From SFHK01 sp964554795 (GTDB taxonomy: Bacteria > Bacillota > Clostridia > Christensenellales > Aristaeellaceae), in NCBI GenBank assembly GCA_964554795.1, contig CAZKQB010000012.1:1-64000 (forward strand): a stretch of DNA of 64,000 nt, in the 5' to 3' direction. Under the pieces are notes generated by a model that was given only the letters and a program-made list of their open reading frames with translations, was not told where the DNA came from and searched no databases. Below, in pieces: positions 24,872-33,456 of the stretch (the first letter of the stretch is position 1; every line of letters begins with the position of its first letter). The translations under genes and the position numbers were made by a program.

Positions 24872-26005
24872 ATGAAAAAGCGAATCTTCGCGCTGTTCCT
24901 GGCGCTCGCACTGCTTCTTTCCAGCATCGCACTCGGTGAAAAGGAATCTTTCACCATTTCCACTCAGGAGTACCTTGTGCCCAATCCAGTGAATCTCTGG
25001 CAGACGCTGGGAGATCAGGCGCGTTTTGAGTTGATCGAGCATGGCGAAATGAACGCAGGCAATCTGCGTGGCAACGCCTACACCATCCGTTATACCGGTA
25101 ATGACGGCGACTTCGCAGACAAGGTAGAGAGATCGCCATATGTGCTCATTCACACGCAGTATGTCAGTCTTGAAAAGAAGCTGGGCATTCAAATTGAGAA
25201 CAAAACCGTTTCTGTGAACGACACGGATGCAGAGCTGTATACCTACCCGAATGGCGGTCGGGTACTATACGCCGCCTTCCTCCCCAACACGGAGCCGTTG
25301 ATGCTCATTGAGCGCGACTGCGGACTTATACTGGATGAGGCCGTTGGAATGGAAAATGATTACTCCCTCGCTCCTTCCCCGACCGCGCCCGCTGCGACTC
25401 CCACTCCGAAGCCCACGCAGAAGCCTAAGGCTTATCCGCCCGCGTTCGGAAAGAGCGGCTCAATCGGCTTTATGGGAAGCACCTTAGTAACCTATAATTA
25501 TTACGGCACCTCTTCAGACGTAGCCGAATACATTACTGCTCTCGTCGACGCCGGCTATCAAATGACGGAGTCGAAGACCGATTATTCCACCATCACCATG
25601 ATGTTCCGCAACGACGAGGAAGACATCGAGTTGGAGATTGTGCAGATACTCTCTTCCTTCAGCAGCAGTTCCACCATTTTGATCACATATTATTATGTCT
25701 GTCCGGATGGTGATATTGTTGACGGGAAAATCGTCAAGAAGACCTCTGGCTCCTCTTCCTCTGAATTTACCGGGACGTCGGTGACGAAGGCCACCTCTTC
25801 ACCCACGGCAAAGCCAACATCCAGAGCATCGGTTATCGTTGCGCCCAACGCCTCTTCACGCTGCAGTTATTGCAATGACAGGAAAATCTGCCCTGTCTGC
25901 AATGGCCGAAGAAGATATTACGTATCCGGCTACGGCGTTGGGCAAGGCAGCTACGTAAATTGTGCCGGCTGCGACGGCACCGGACGCTGCTCCTACTGCA
26001 AGTAG
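24872..26005 (+). CDS. Secreted protein with proline-rich linker and cysteine-rich DnaJ-like tail
   Basis: Unrecognised exported protein (377 aa). A signal peptide (KKRIFALFLALALLLSSIALG, residues 2-22) with cleavage near SIALG-E is followed by a first domain. A Pro/Thr/Lys linker (APTAPAATPTPKPTQKPKAYPP) and a second domain come next, then a Ser/Thr linker and a tail with four CxxC motifs (CSYC, CPVC, CAGC, CSYC) spaced like a DnaJ zinc finger. Zinc fingers outside the membrane are uncommon. The start at 24872 has GGAGGTG upstream. It follows the zinc-ribbon gene by 49 bases and ends in a terminator. Confidence 0.78.
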   Translation: MKKRIFALFLALALLLSSIALGEKESFTISTQEYLVPNPVNLWQTLGDQARFELIEHGEMNAGNLRGNAYTIRYTGNDGDFADKVERSPYVLIHTQYVSLEKKLGIQIENKTVSVNDTDAELYTYPNGGRVLYAAFLPNTEPLMLIERDCGLILDEAVGMENDYSLAPSPTAPAATPTPKPTQKPKAYPPAFGKSGSIGFMGSTLVTYNYYGTSSDVAEYITALVDAGYQMTESKTDYSTITMMFRNDEEDIELEIVQILSSFSSSSTILITYYYVCPDGDIVDGKIVKKTSGSSSSEFTGTSVTKATSSPTAKPTSRASVIVAPNASSRCSYCNDRKICPVCNGRRRYYVSGYGVGQGSYVNCAGCDGTGRCSYCK

Positions 26006-26020
26006 GAGCGTTTCCCAAAA

Positions 26021-26047
26021 GGGTTCCCGAGGCGGGAGCCCCTTTTT
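26021..26047 (+). terminator. Terminator of the SPFH/zinc-ribbon operon
   Basis: Stem GGGTTCCCG/CGGGAGCCC (9 bp, one G-T wobble) with a 3-base loop, followed by CTTTTT. It lies 16 bases after the stop codon. Beyond it, 26048-26420 has no gene; only a small UUCG-capped hairpin (26200-26221) stands out. Confidence 0.88.
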
Positions 26048-26423
26048 CATTGAGCCGACCAAAACCATTGATGCAGCTTGTCCAAAGGTCTTTTGCCAGG
26101 CGGATGAACGAGGGAGCAAGCTTCCGTCCCGGCCATACCTCCCAGAGGCGCGGCGATTAAATTTACAGTTTGACCGTCTGCGGTCAGCCGATAGGCCGAC
26201 TTGAAATTCCTTCGGGATTTCATCCTCTTTTGCCTGAATTCTTCGAATTTCGGCCGCAAAATCCGCATGTAAGCGATCTTCTCTCCGGAAAATGAGAATT
26301 TCCTCCTTGAAAATCGTGCAGCCCCACCTTATGCGCCGCTGGGTTCGATAGGAATTTGAGCGAGTTTTGGCCCTCTTGTGCTCTCCTGCAGGCTTTTTGA
26401 CATGCTGACCATTGATATTTCCA

Positions 26424-26452
26424 TTGCCAATTTACAGGAAATGTGCTATAGT
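26424..26452 (+). promoter_or_regulatory. Promoter of the leucine-rich-repeat gene
   Basis: TTGCCA (26424-26429) and TATAGT (26447-26452) with a 17-base spacer, and a TGC extension directly before the -10. The leader to the chosen start is about 95 nucleotides. Confidence 0.72.
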
Positions 26453-26553
26453 GCAATTGGAAGGATTTATAAAACCGTCTCCGTTTTGCAACCGTACATC
26501 AAATGAACCTACCGCCGCCAAAGGTGTCGGCGCAAAAGAAAGGGAATGCCGTC

Positions 26554-29500
26554 ATGCGTAAATCAGGCTTCCACTGGTTTTATACGTTGCTCTGCCTGCT
26601 TGCTCTGCTGCTTTTATTTGGGCTGGTCTGTGCAAGTGCCGAGGAATCAAACACGATCTCGAATGAAGAGTTCATCAAGCAATACGGGTTTCCCGAGACC
26701 ATTCAGGTACACGAAACCCAGTTTGCAGCGGACGTTTCGAATATCGAGGTACTCGATGCAAATTTCGCCCTGCAATCAGCCGTAGCCATAGACAGCGGAA
26801 AGACCGTCGCGTTCAACGGGAAATATCGTCTCAGCAACAATATAACGGCCGGTATTGATATCAGCATTACCTTCCGCGAAATGATCCTTGAGATCGACAG
26901 CTATGTTCCTTTTCATATAAAGGAATTCTATCTGAGCGTGGATTCGGATTATCTGTTTTCCCTTTCGCTGAATGCAGAAAAAGAAATGTCAGGCGAAATA
27001 ACATCGGAAGACGGAAAAACGGTACTGGACAAGGAGCTGGTTCGAGTTCCCGTGTTTACAGCTTCCGGTCTGGTGCTTTATTGCACGGTTTCCGCAAAGC
27101 TCGATGCCGCAGGTAATCTTGAACTCACACTGAGTTATACCGACACAAATTTCAAGATTTCCTATCAGGATGAGAAATGGAACGGCGCCCGGACAAATGG
27201 AACGCCTTCGGTGCAGGTCAATGTCGGCGGCACGCTTGGTGCAGATCTGGGCTTGAATTTTGCAGTTGGTCTGGCTGCCGTCAACAAATATGATCTGATC
27301 AAGGTATCTGCAATTCTCCGCGCAGAAACCTCCCTATCGAAGGCCTACGATCCAGACGTTCCCAAATCGCTTCTATGCAGCGACGTCGAACTGATCGCAA
27401 GCATGTATATGCAGGCGCAGGCAGGCCTGCTGCCGAGAGGTGAAAACAAGTTCAAGTTTTCCTACGCCCTTTCCTGGCAAAGCCCAAGGGCAGCGTTGTT
27501 TGAGAAGAATTTTCATTTTGAAGGAATGAAGCCCGTTCCTGAATGCACCTGCCGGATTACGTGCATCAACGTATATCTGGAGGAGGGCGTACTGTACGAT
27601 ATGCTTATGAAGGCGCCGGGAAGCGTGCTGACCGCCGACGAGCTTCCGAAACTGACGAAGACCGGAAAGACCCTCTCCGGATGGCAGGTTACAGACACGA
27701 CCGGAGAGATGGTTTCGGAAGCCCTGCCCGTTTCCGTAGGCGATACGGAGCTGAACTGCACGGCACAATGGATGGACGAGAATTCCGAAACCTTCACGCT
27801 TCCGGCGGAGTTTGAAACGGACTTTGTTGAAAATCTGACGGCACCATACTACTATAATGGAACAGGATCTCCGAGCACCATATACGTTCTGGGCGGCGAA
27901 ATGAACGGAACGACCCTGCGCTGCTCTATCCCCGACGATTCCATGTACGAGGATCGAGACAAAATTCACGTTGCGATTGAAAAAGCTGGAACGCAGGTCA
28001 AGAGCATCGTATTCGGACCAGGCTTTATGAGCTTCAACGGCGCAGTTTACTGCTATTCGCTGGAAAGCCTGTATTTTGATGATTCAATGTCGTACACGGG
28101 TTACAATAATAATAACCCGCGCCTGACGCACGTGCATCTGCCTGCGAACATAAATCACTCGCCCTATTTTGCGAATTGCTATTCCCTGCAGCAGATCAAT
28201 CTGCCCGGAGGTATACCAAAAATCCAGGAAAAAGCCTTTTATGCTTGCCGGTCACTTTCCGATGTCGCGCTTCCGGAGGGTATCTCCTCCATTGATGCAA
28301 GTGCATTCTGGGGCTGCCGATCCCTGACCCACATCGATATTCCGGATTCCGTAACGGAAATCGGCTGGAACGCGTTCAGCGAATGTACATCCCTGCGCAC
28401 GGTTCGTTTCCCGTCGGGCCTCAGCAAGCTTTCTTCCGGCGTGCTCTACAACACGCAGCTGGAAACGCTGGATCTGCATGTGACGGGCGATCTGACGATT
28501 GAATATCAGGGGGCATCGTGCCTTCGGAGCATCAACATCAGCGGTAAGAATATCACGCTAAGCGGAAAGGCGTTTTCAGACAGCACCGCGCTTCAGTCGC
28601 TGACAATTACCGGCGATACCATTCGCATCACCGGCGATATGTTCCGCAATTTTCCATACCTAACGACCGTTTCGCTCAGCGCGAACGAAATTTATCTGGA
28701 GGACAGTCTTTTCGAAAATTGCCTGCAGCTTCGGAATCTGACGATTTCCGACTGCTCGGCGCTCTATCTGGGAAGCCACGTATTCTCCGGCTGCACGAGC
28801 CTTGCTCACTTTGATTACACAGGCGACGTGTATGCGCTAAGCAGCAATGCCACTCTGAACAGTCCGTTCAGTGAAACCGCAATCGACCGTCTGTCGCTCA
28901 GGCTGAACGTCGCCGGATTGACAATTCGGAATATGCCTTGCCTGACGGAGCTTACGCTGACGGGCAGCATTGGAACGCTGACCGTTTCCAATGACGATGC
29001 CCTTACAGCGCTTCATCTCCCGTCCAACCTGCAGGAAATCGCCGCCATCTGCGAAAATACCGCGCTGGAAACGCTAACCATACCGGAAAACGTGACCCTC
29101 GCAGAAAACGCGCTTTCGGAAAATCCACTTCTGCAGACGGTGTATCTGCCAGAATCGCTAACGACACTGCCGACCTACCTGTTCAAGAACTGCACGTCTT
29201 TGCGCAGCGTCAGATTCTCTTCCAGACTGGAGCGCATCAATCATGGCGCGTTTTACGGATGCGCGCAGCTGACCGAGCTTCGTTTGCCGGATACGCTTCA
29301 GCGTGTGGACGATATCGCGTTTGCAAACTGCGTCTCACTGACGGAGCTTACGATTCCCGCTTCCGTTACCGTTTTCGGCAGCGGCGCGCTTGACGGCTGT
29401 ACCAATCTGAAAACGGTGTATGTGCAGTCGGCAGAGGCCTTTGTCTTCTTCAGTCATGACTTCCTCTCGGATAATGTGATCTATTGTCCTAAGGACAGCG

Positions 29501-30849
29501 CAACATGGAGCGTGACGGAATATACGCGCGCCGCTTCGGACGCGCCCGTCTACACGCTGCGCCTACATTGGAACGACGGACGCGCGGACACCGTGAAACT
29601 GCGCACAGCGGGAGACACACTGTATGCGCCCTCGCTGCCCACTTTGAATCTTCGAGACGAAGACCATCTTTGCTGGTTCAGCAACCCTGATTGCACGCAG
29701 CAAGCGGCTTTCCCCGAAACGATGCCAAGCGGCGATCTGGATCTGTATCTGGGCTATGCGTATCAGACCACAACAAGCGATTACGTGGACTGGAACCGGC
29801 TGGAGGGCAATTACGATTGGGATGAAATCGATCCAGCTACCGGAAACTGGCGAAAGGTTCCGAAGCTGATTTCCTACAATGCGGAACAGGAGTTTTTCCA
29901 TATTCCGGATCAATTTGAAATCATGTATGCAAACGCCATTCATCAGGGCGTTCGATATGTAAAAATCGGCGCAAGCATGCGCAATATTGATCCCGCTGCA
30001 TTCGACTCTGCCGTTGATCTGGAATATATCGACGTTGATCCCGCGAACACGTGCTATTATGCGCGCAACGGCGTGCTCTACAGCGTGGATGGCACGTTGG
30101 TAATCTATCCCTGCAAGCGGCCGGGTATGGAATTCAGTATTCCTGAGGGCGTACGCGCCATTGCACAGAACGCATTTTCCTTGCCCGAGGGCGTTGAATC
30201 GGAATTGCTCAGCCTGTACCTGCCGGACAGCGTAAACCGGATCGCCGCCGGCGCGTTCTCCGGTCGAGCTCAGCCCTTTGCGGTATATACGAACAATACG
30301 GCGATTTCTTCGGCAGTCGCGCAGGAGGGCGTGTATTGCAACCCCACCGTTCTGGCACTGGTCAGCGATGGCGAGCTGCTGGATATGTACATCGTCTCCG
30401 CAGGACTTCCGCTGCCCGAGCTGAAAACACCCGAAAGGGATGGATTGCAATTCGCAGGCTGGCGTCTGGAGGATGACGATACCCTGCTTGATCTGAACGG
30501 GGTGACCGTGCCATCCGGCGGCCTGATCCTCTGCGCCGAATGGCGCACAGCTCTGACCTGGGAGCTCATGCTTCCCGGCAGTCTACGCGTAATCGAATCG
30601 GAAGCATTCGAAGGCAATGCAATGGTCAGTGTGCACTGTCCGGAGGGAACCGTCGAAATCCAGAGCCGCGCGTTTGCTGATTGCGAACAGCTTCGCGATA
30701 TCTATCTGCCCGCCAGCGTGCAGCGCATCGCGGAGGACGCATTCTCCGGCACCGAAAATCTGACCATCCATACCACGGAGGGCAGCACAGCGGCTGCCTG
30801 GGCGCAGATGCACGGCTACGCCATTCAGATCGAGCCGATGACAATGTAG
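26554..30849 (+). CDS. Large secreted leucine-rich-repeat protein (BspA/LRR_5 type) with InlB-like B repeats
   Basis: Secreted protein of 1431 residues. A signal peptide (WFYTLLCLLALLLLFGLVCASA) precedes an N-terminal beta-rich region of about 330 residues. A first InlB-like B-repeat follows (TKTGKTLSGWQVTD), then a long array of BspA-type LRR_5 units (FYACRSLSDVALPEGISSI, FSECTSLRTVRFPSGLSKL). Two further B-repeat-like segments (about residues 1005-1070 and 1270-1335) are interleaved with shorter LRR blocks. No LPXTG, GW or SLH anchor is seen; it ends EPMTM. Such proteins typically bind host or bacterial surfaces. The start at 26554 is preferred to 26503, which lacks a ribosome site. It has its own promoter. 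Confidence 0.9.
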   Translation: MRKSGFHWFYTLLCLLALLLLFGLVCASAEESNTISNEEFIKQYGFPETIQVHETQFAADVSNIEVLDANFALQSAVAIDSGKTVAFNGKYRLSNNITAGIDISITFREMILEIDSYVPFHIKEFYLSVDSDYLFSLSLNAEKEMSGEITSEDGKTVLDKELVRVPVFTASGLVLYCTVSAKLDAAGNLELTLSYTDTNFKISYQDEKWNGARTNGTPSVQVNVGGTLGADLGLNFAVGLAAVNKYDLIKVSAILRAETSLSKAYDPDVPKSLLCSDVELIASMYMQAQAGLLPRGENKFKFSYALSWQSPRAALFEKNFHFEGMKPVPECTCRITCINVYLEEGVLYDMLMKAPGSVLTADELPKLTKTGKTLSGWQVTDTTGEMVSEALPVSVGDTELNCTAQWMDENSETFTLPAEFETDFVENLTAPYYYNGTGSPSTIYVLGGEMNGTTLRCSIPDDSMYEDRDKIHVAIEKAGTQVKSIVFGPGFMSFNGAVYCYSLESLYFDDSMSYTGYNNNNPRLTHVHLPANINHSPYFANCYSLQQINLPGGIPKIQEKAFYACRSLSDVALPEGISSIDASAFWGCRSLTHIDIPDSVTEIGWNAFSECTSLRTVRFPSGLSKLSSGVLYNTQLETLDLHVTGDLTIEYQGASCLRSINISGKNITLSGKAFSDSTALQSLTITGDTIRITGDMFRNFPYLTTVSLSANEIYLEDSLFENCLQLRNLTISDCSALYLGSHVFSGCTSLAHFDYTGDVYALSSNATLNSPFSETAIDRLSLRLNVAGLTIRNMPCLTELTLTGSIGTLTVSNDDALTALHLPSNLQEIAAICENTALETLTIPENVTLAENALSENPLLQTVYLPESLTTLPTYLFKNCTSLRSVRFSSRLERINHGAFYGCAQLTELRLPDTLQRVDDIAFANCVSLTELTIPASVTVFGSGALDGCTNLKTVYVQSAEAFVFFSHDFLSDNVIYCPKDSATWSVTEYTRAASDAPVYTLRLHWNDGRADTVKLRTAGDTLYAPSLPTLNLRDEDHLCWFSNPDCTQQAAFPETMPSGDLDLYLGYAYQTTTSDYVDWNRLEGNYDWDEIDPATGNWRKVPKLISYNAEQEFFHIPDQFEIMYANAIHQGVRYVKIGASMRNIDPAAFDSAVDLEYIDVDPANTCYYARNGVLYSVDGTLVIYPCKRPGMEFSIPEGVRAIAQNAFSLPEGVESELLSLYLPDSVNRIAAGAFSGRAQPFAVYTNNTAISSAVAQEGVYCNPTVLALVSDGELLDMYIVSAGLPLPELKTPERDGLQFAGWRLEDDDTLLDLNGVTVPSGGLILCAEWRTALTWELMLPGSLRVIESEAFEGNAMVSVHCPEGTVEIQSRAFADCEQLRDIYLPASVQRIAEDAFSGTENLTIHTTEGSTAAAWAQMHGYAIQIEPMTM

Positions 30850-30873
30850 CCTGATCAATTTTCCTGTCTGTGC

Positions 30874-30902
30874 TTGATTGTAAGACGGAAATCGTTTATA
30901 AT
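30874..30902 (+). promoter_or_regulatory. Promoter of the aldolase gene
   Basis: TTGATT (30874-30879) and TATAAT (30897-30902) with a 17-base spacer, located directly after the leucine-rich-repeat gene. Confidence 0.75.
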
Positions 30903-30944
30903 AGGAAGACGAATGCAGGAAACGGGCAGAAAAGAGGAATACGC

Positions 30945-31835
30945 ATGAACAACAAACGATTTCGCGGCATAATGCCTGCTCTGTTCACCCCGATTACGAA
31001 CGACAACGAACTGAAGGCAGACGAAACCCGCGCACTTTTGGAAAAGGAGCTCGCCACAGGTGTTCACGGATTCTACCTGTGCGGCGCAACCGGCGAGGGG
31101 CCACTGCTTCCCGAAAAGACGCGCATGCGCATGGCCGAGGTCGCGAAGGAACAGGTCGGCGGGCGCACGGTACTGATCGACCACGTGGGCGCGTGTGACG
31201 TGAAGAGCGCCATCCGCCTCGCGCAGCATGCCGAAGAGGTTGGCATGGACGCCATTTCCTCCGTTCCGCCTACGTTTTTCGTGAACTACGATGAGGATGC
31301 CGTATTCCGCTATTACAAGCAGCTTTCCGAAAGCTGCCGCCTTCCCCTGCTCGTATATGCCAACGCTATGTTTAAGCAGGGCGACATTGTGAAGTTTATC
31401 GAGCGCGTGATGCAGCTGCCCACGGTCATCGGCCTCAAGTTTACACGGTTCAACTACTATGAGATGCATCGAATCGCAGAGTTAAACGGCGGAGACATCA
31501 ACGTAATTAATGGGCCGGACGAAATGCTGGTCTGCGGTCTGACGATGGGCGCAGACGGCGGCATCGGCTCCACCTACAACATGATGGCCCCTGCCTTTGT
31601 GAGCCTGTACAGCGCCTTCACCGAAGGGCGGTTTGAGGATGCGCGCCAGCTTCAGTTCCGCATCAATCGGTGCATCGAGATCCTGCTGCGCCACGACGGC
31701 TGTATGAAGCAGGTGCTGTCCGAAGGCGGCATCGACGTGGGTAGACCCGCATTCCCCGGCCGCGTGTACACGCAGGAAGAAATGCGTAAAATCATGGACG
31801 AGTTGAACCGCGCCGGCTATCAGGAGCTCACCTGA
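30945..31835 (+). CDS. DapA/NanA-family class I aldolase, N-acetylneuraminate-lyase-like
   Basis: TIM-barrel Schiff-base aldolase of 296 residues. The glycine-rich carboxylate site is CGATGEGPLL, closer to the GSTGEG of N-acetylneuraminate lyase than the GTTGE of dihydrodipicolinate synthase. The tyrosine is in LPLLVYANAMF and the Schiff-base lysine in IGLKFTRFNYYEM, also NanA-like. Sialic acid cleavage to N-acetylmannosamine and pyruvate is plausible, but no other nan gene is in the window. Start at 30945 is chosen on AAAAGAGGA; the frame is open further upstream only into the promoter. Confidence 0.83.
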   Translation: MNNKRFRGIMPALFTPITNDNELKADETRALLEKELATGVHGFYLCGATGEGPLLPEKTRMRMAEVAKEQVGGRTVLIDHVGACDVKSAIRLAQHAEEVGMDAISSVPPTFFVNYDEDAVFRYYKQLSESCRLPLLVYANAMFKQGDIVKFIERVMQLPTVIGLKFTRFNYYEMHRIAELNGGDINVINGPDEMLVCGLTMGADGGIGSTYNMMAPAFVSLYSAFTEGRFEDARQLQFRINRCIEILLRHDGCMKQVLSEGGIDVGRPAFPGRVYTQEEMRKIMDELNRAGYQELT

Positions 31836-31848
31836 TGCGGAATTTCCC

Positions 31849-31877
31849 TTGACATTGGCAATGAAATTCTATAAAAT
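31849..31877 (+). promoter_or_regulatory. Promoter of the frr-to-polC operon
   Basis: Consensus TTGACA (31849-31854) and TAAAAT (31872-31877) with a 17-base spacer, 13 bases after the aldolase stop. The AGGAGGTG ribosome site of frr follows. Confidence 0.78.
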
Positions 31878-31917
31878 AGTATTCGATGATCTGAAATGAT
31901 ATCCAGGAGGTGTCCAT

Positions 31918-32475
31918 ATGTGTAAGGAGAAAATCGAAGAGGCAAAATCCAAGATGGAGAAAACGCTGGTTGCGCTGAAGAAGGATTTTTCGACGCTGCG
32001 CGCCGGTCGTGCGAATCCCCAGATTCTGGACAAGATCACCGTTGATTACTACGGAACGCCCACCCCGCTGAGCGGCGTAGCCAATATTTCCTCTCCCGAA
32101 CCGCGCATGCTCGTCATTTCCCCCTGGGAAGCGAAGATGATCGGCCCCATCGAGAAGGAAATTCAGAAGTCCGATCTTGGCATCAATCCCTCCAACGACG
32201 GCCGCGTGATTCGTTTGGTCGTGCCGGAGCTCACTGAAGAACGCCGCAAGGAGCTGTGCAAGCAGGTCAAAAAGGCTTCCGAGGAAAGCAAGGTCGCCAT
32301 GCGCAACGTGCGCCGCGACACGATGGACGCGTTCAAAAAGATGAAGAAGGATTCTGTGATTACCGAGGACGAGCAGAAGACCGCCGAAACCCAGCTGCAG
32401 AAGGTTGTGGACGAGGCCATCAAGAACGTGGACAAGATCGCCGCCGAGAAAGAGAAAGAGATCATGGCTGTATGA
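31918..32475 (+). CDS. frr: Ribosome recycling factor
   Basis: Releases ribosomes from mRNA after termination together with EF-G. The 185-residue length is exact for the family, and the tRNA-mimic helices show TLRAGRANPQILDKITVDYYGTPTPL, ISPWEAKMIGPIEKEI and NDGRVIRLVVPELTEERRKEL. First gene of a long housekeeping operon. Its TGA stop overlaps the ATG of the next small gene in an ATGA junction. Confidence 0.97.
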   Translation: MCKEKIEEAKSKMEKTLVALKKDFSTLRAGRANPQILDKITVDYYGTPTPLSGVANISSPEPRMLVISPWEAKMIGPIEKEIQKSDLGINPSNDGRVIRLVVPELTEERRKELCKQVKKASEESKVAMRNVRRDTMDAFKKMKKDSVITEDEQKTAETQLQKVVDEAIKNVDKIAAEKEKEIMAV

Positions 32476-32684
32476 CGCATTCGGTTCTGGGTCTGCCGCT
32501 GGAGGATGCCCTCGCGGCACTTGCTGCGGATTCCCAACAAATTGCAATTACGGAAATCAGCGCGCCGCGGGGAGAAGCACCCCGCGGCACGTTGCGCGTA
32601 GTAGCGCTACGCGACGGTGGGAATACGCTCGTCGTTGCGCGCTTTCCGGATTCTATCACGGAGGAAGCCATTGAGAAGAATTGA
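32472..32684 (+). CDS. Small hypothetical protein (70 aa) between frr and uppS
   Basis: Not recognised. It starts on the ATG of an ATGA overlap with the frr stop and ends 14 bases inside uppS, a fully coupled position that supports its being real. The sequence begins MTHSVLGLPLEDALAALAAD, is rich in Ala, Arg and Glu, has no membrane segment, and reads like two beta strands around TLRVVALRDGGNTLVVARFPD. It may be a small regulator or simply a poorly conserved linker gene. Confidence 0.65.
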   Translation: MTHSVLGLPLEDALAALAADSQQIAITEISAPRGEAPRGTLRVVALRDGGNTLVVARFPDSITEEAIEKN

Positions 32685-33456
32685 CTGGGCGCATCTGGCG
32701 TCTCTTTTAAAGGCCCGCCGATTTTCGCATGAAGAGCCGCCTTCGCCGGAGAAGCGTCCCCGGCATATCGCATTCATCATGGACGGCAACGGCCGCTGGG
32801 CGCTGAGGCGAGGGTTGCCCCGCTCGGCCGGGCATGCCGCGGGCACGGAGGCGCTGCGCGCCATTATTCGCGCCTGCGATGACCTGAAAATCGAATACAT
32901 GAGCATCTATGCCTTCTCAACCGAAAACTGGAACCGCCCGATGGCGGAGGTTGCCGCGCTGATGGAGCTGATTCTGCGCTATTTTGTCTCCGAAATCGAC
33001 GAGTTGGACGAAAAGGGCGTACGTATTCGCATCCTTGGCGACATGAGCGCATTCCCGGTCGAGCAGCGTCAGGCACTGGAGCAGGCACAGCTTCGCACGG
33101 CTCACAACGATGGCTTGAAGCTCAACATTGCCCTGAATTACGGCGGTCGTGCCGAACTGGTGCGCGCCGTTCAAAAGCTGGGGGAGCAATGTGCGCATGG
33201 CGAAATGCAGCCAGAATCCATCGATTCCGATACCATTTCAGCGCAGCTGTATACCGCCGGCCAGCCGGACGTAGATCTGCTGATCCGTACCGGCGGCGAG
33301 GAACGGCTCTCCAACTTCCTGCTGTGGCAAACGTGGTATGCCGAAATCATCTTCGATTCCACCTATTGGCCGGACTTCGACCAAGCACGGCTGATTCACG
33401 ATCTAAACATCTTCGCGTCACGTGACCGGAGATTTGGGCGGGTGACGCGCACATGA
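32671..33456 (+). CDS. uppS: Undecaprenyl diphosphate synthase (cis-prenyltransferase)
   Basis: Makes the C55 lipid carrier for cell-wall synthesis from farnesyl diphosphate and isopentenyl diphosphate. Landmarks: HIAFIMDGNGRWA with the catalytic aspartate, SIYAFSTENWNRP, LNIALNYGGRAEL and the C-terminal DLLIRTGGEERLSNFLLWQ. The start is taken as the TTG at 32671, with GGAGG seven bases upstream; an ATG 18 codons earlier lies inside the small upstream gene without a site. The encoded protein is then 261 aa. Its stop overlaps the dxr start (ATGA). Confidence 0.94.
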   Translation: MRRIDWAHLASLLKARRFSHEEPPSPEKRPRHIAFIMDGNGRWALRRGLPRSAGHAAGTEALRAIIRACDDLKIEYMSIYAFSTENWNRPMAEVAALMELILRYFVSEIDELDEKGVRIRILGDMSAFPVEQRQALEQAQLRTAHNDGLKLNIALNYGGRAELVRAVQKLGEQCAHGEMQPESIDSDTISAQLYTAGQPDVDLLIRTGGEERLSNFLLWQTWYAEIIFDSTYWPDFDQARLIHDLNIFASRDRRFGRVTRT

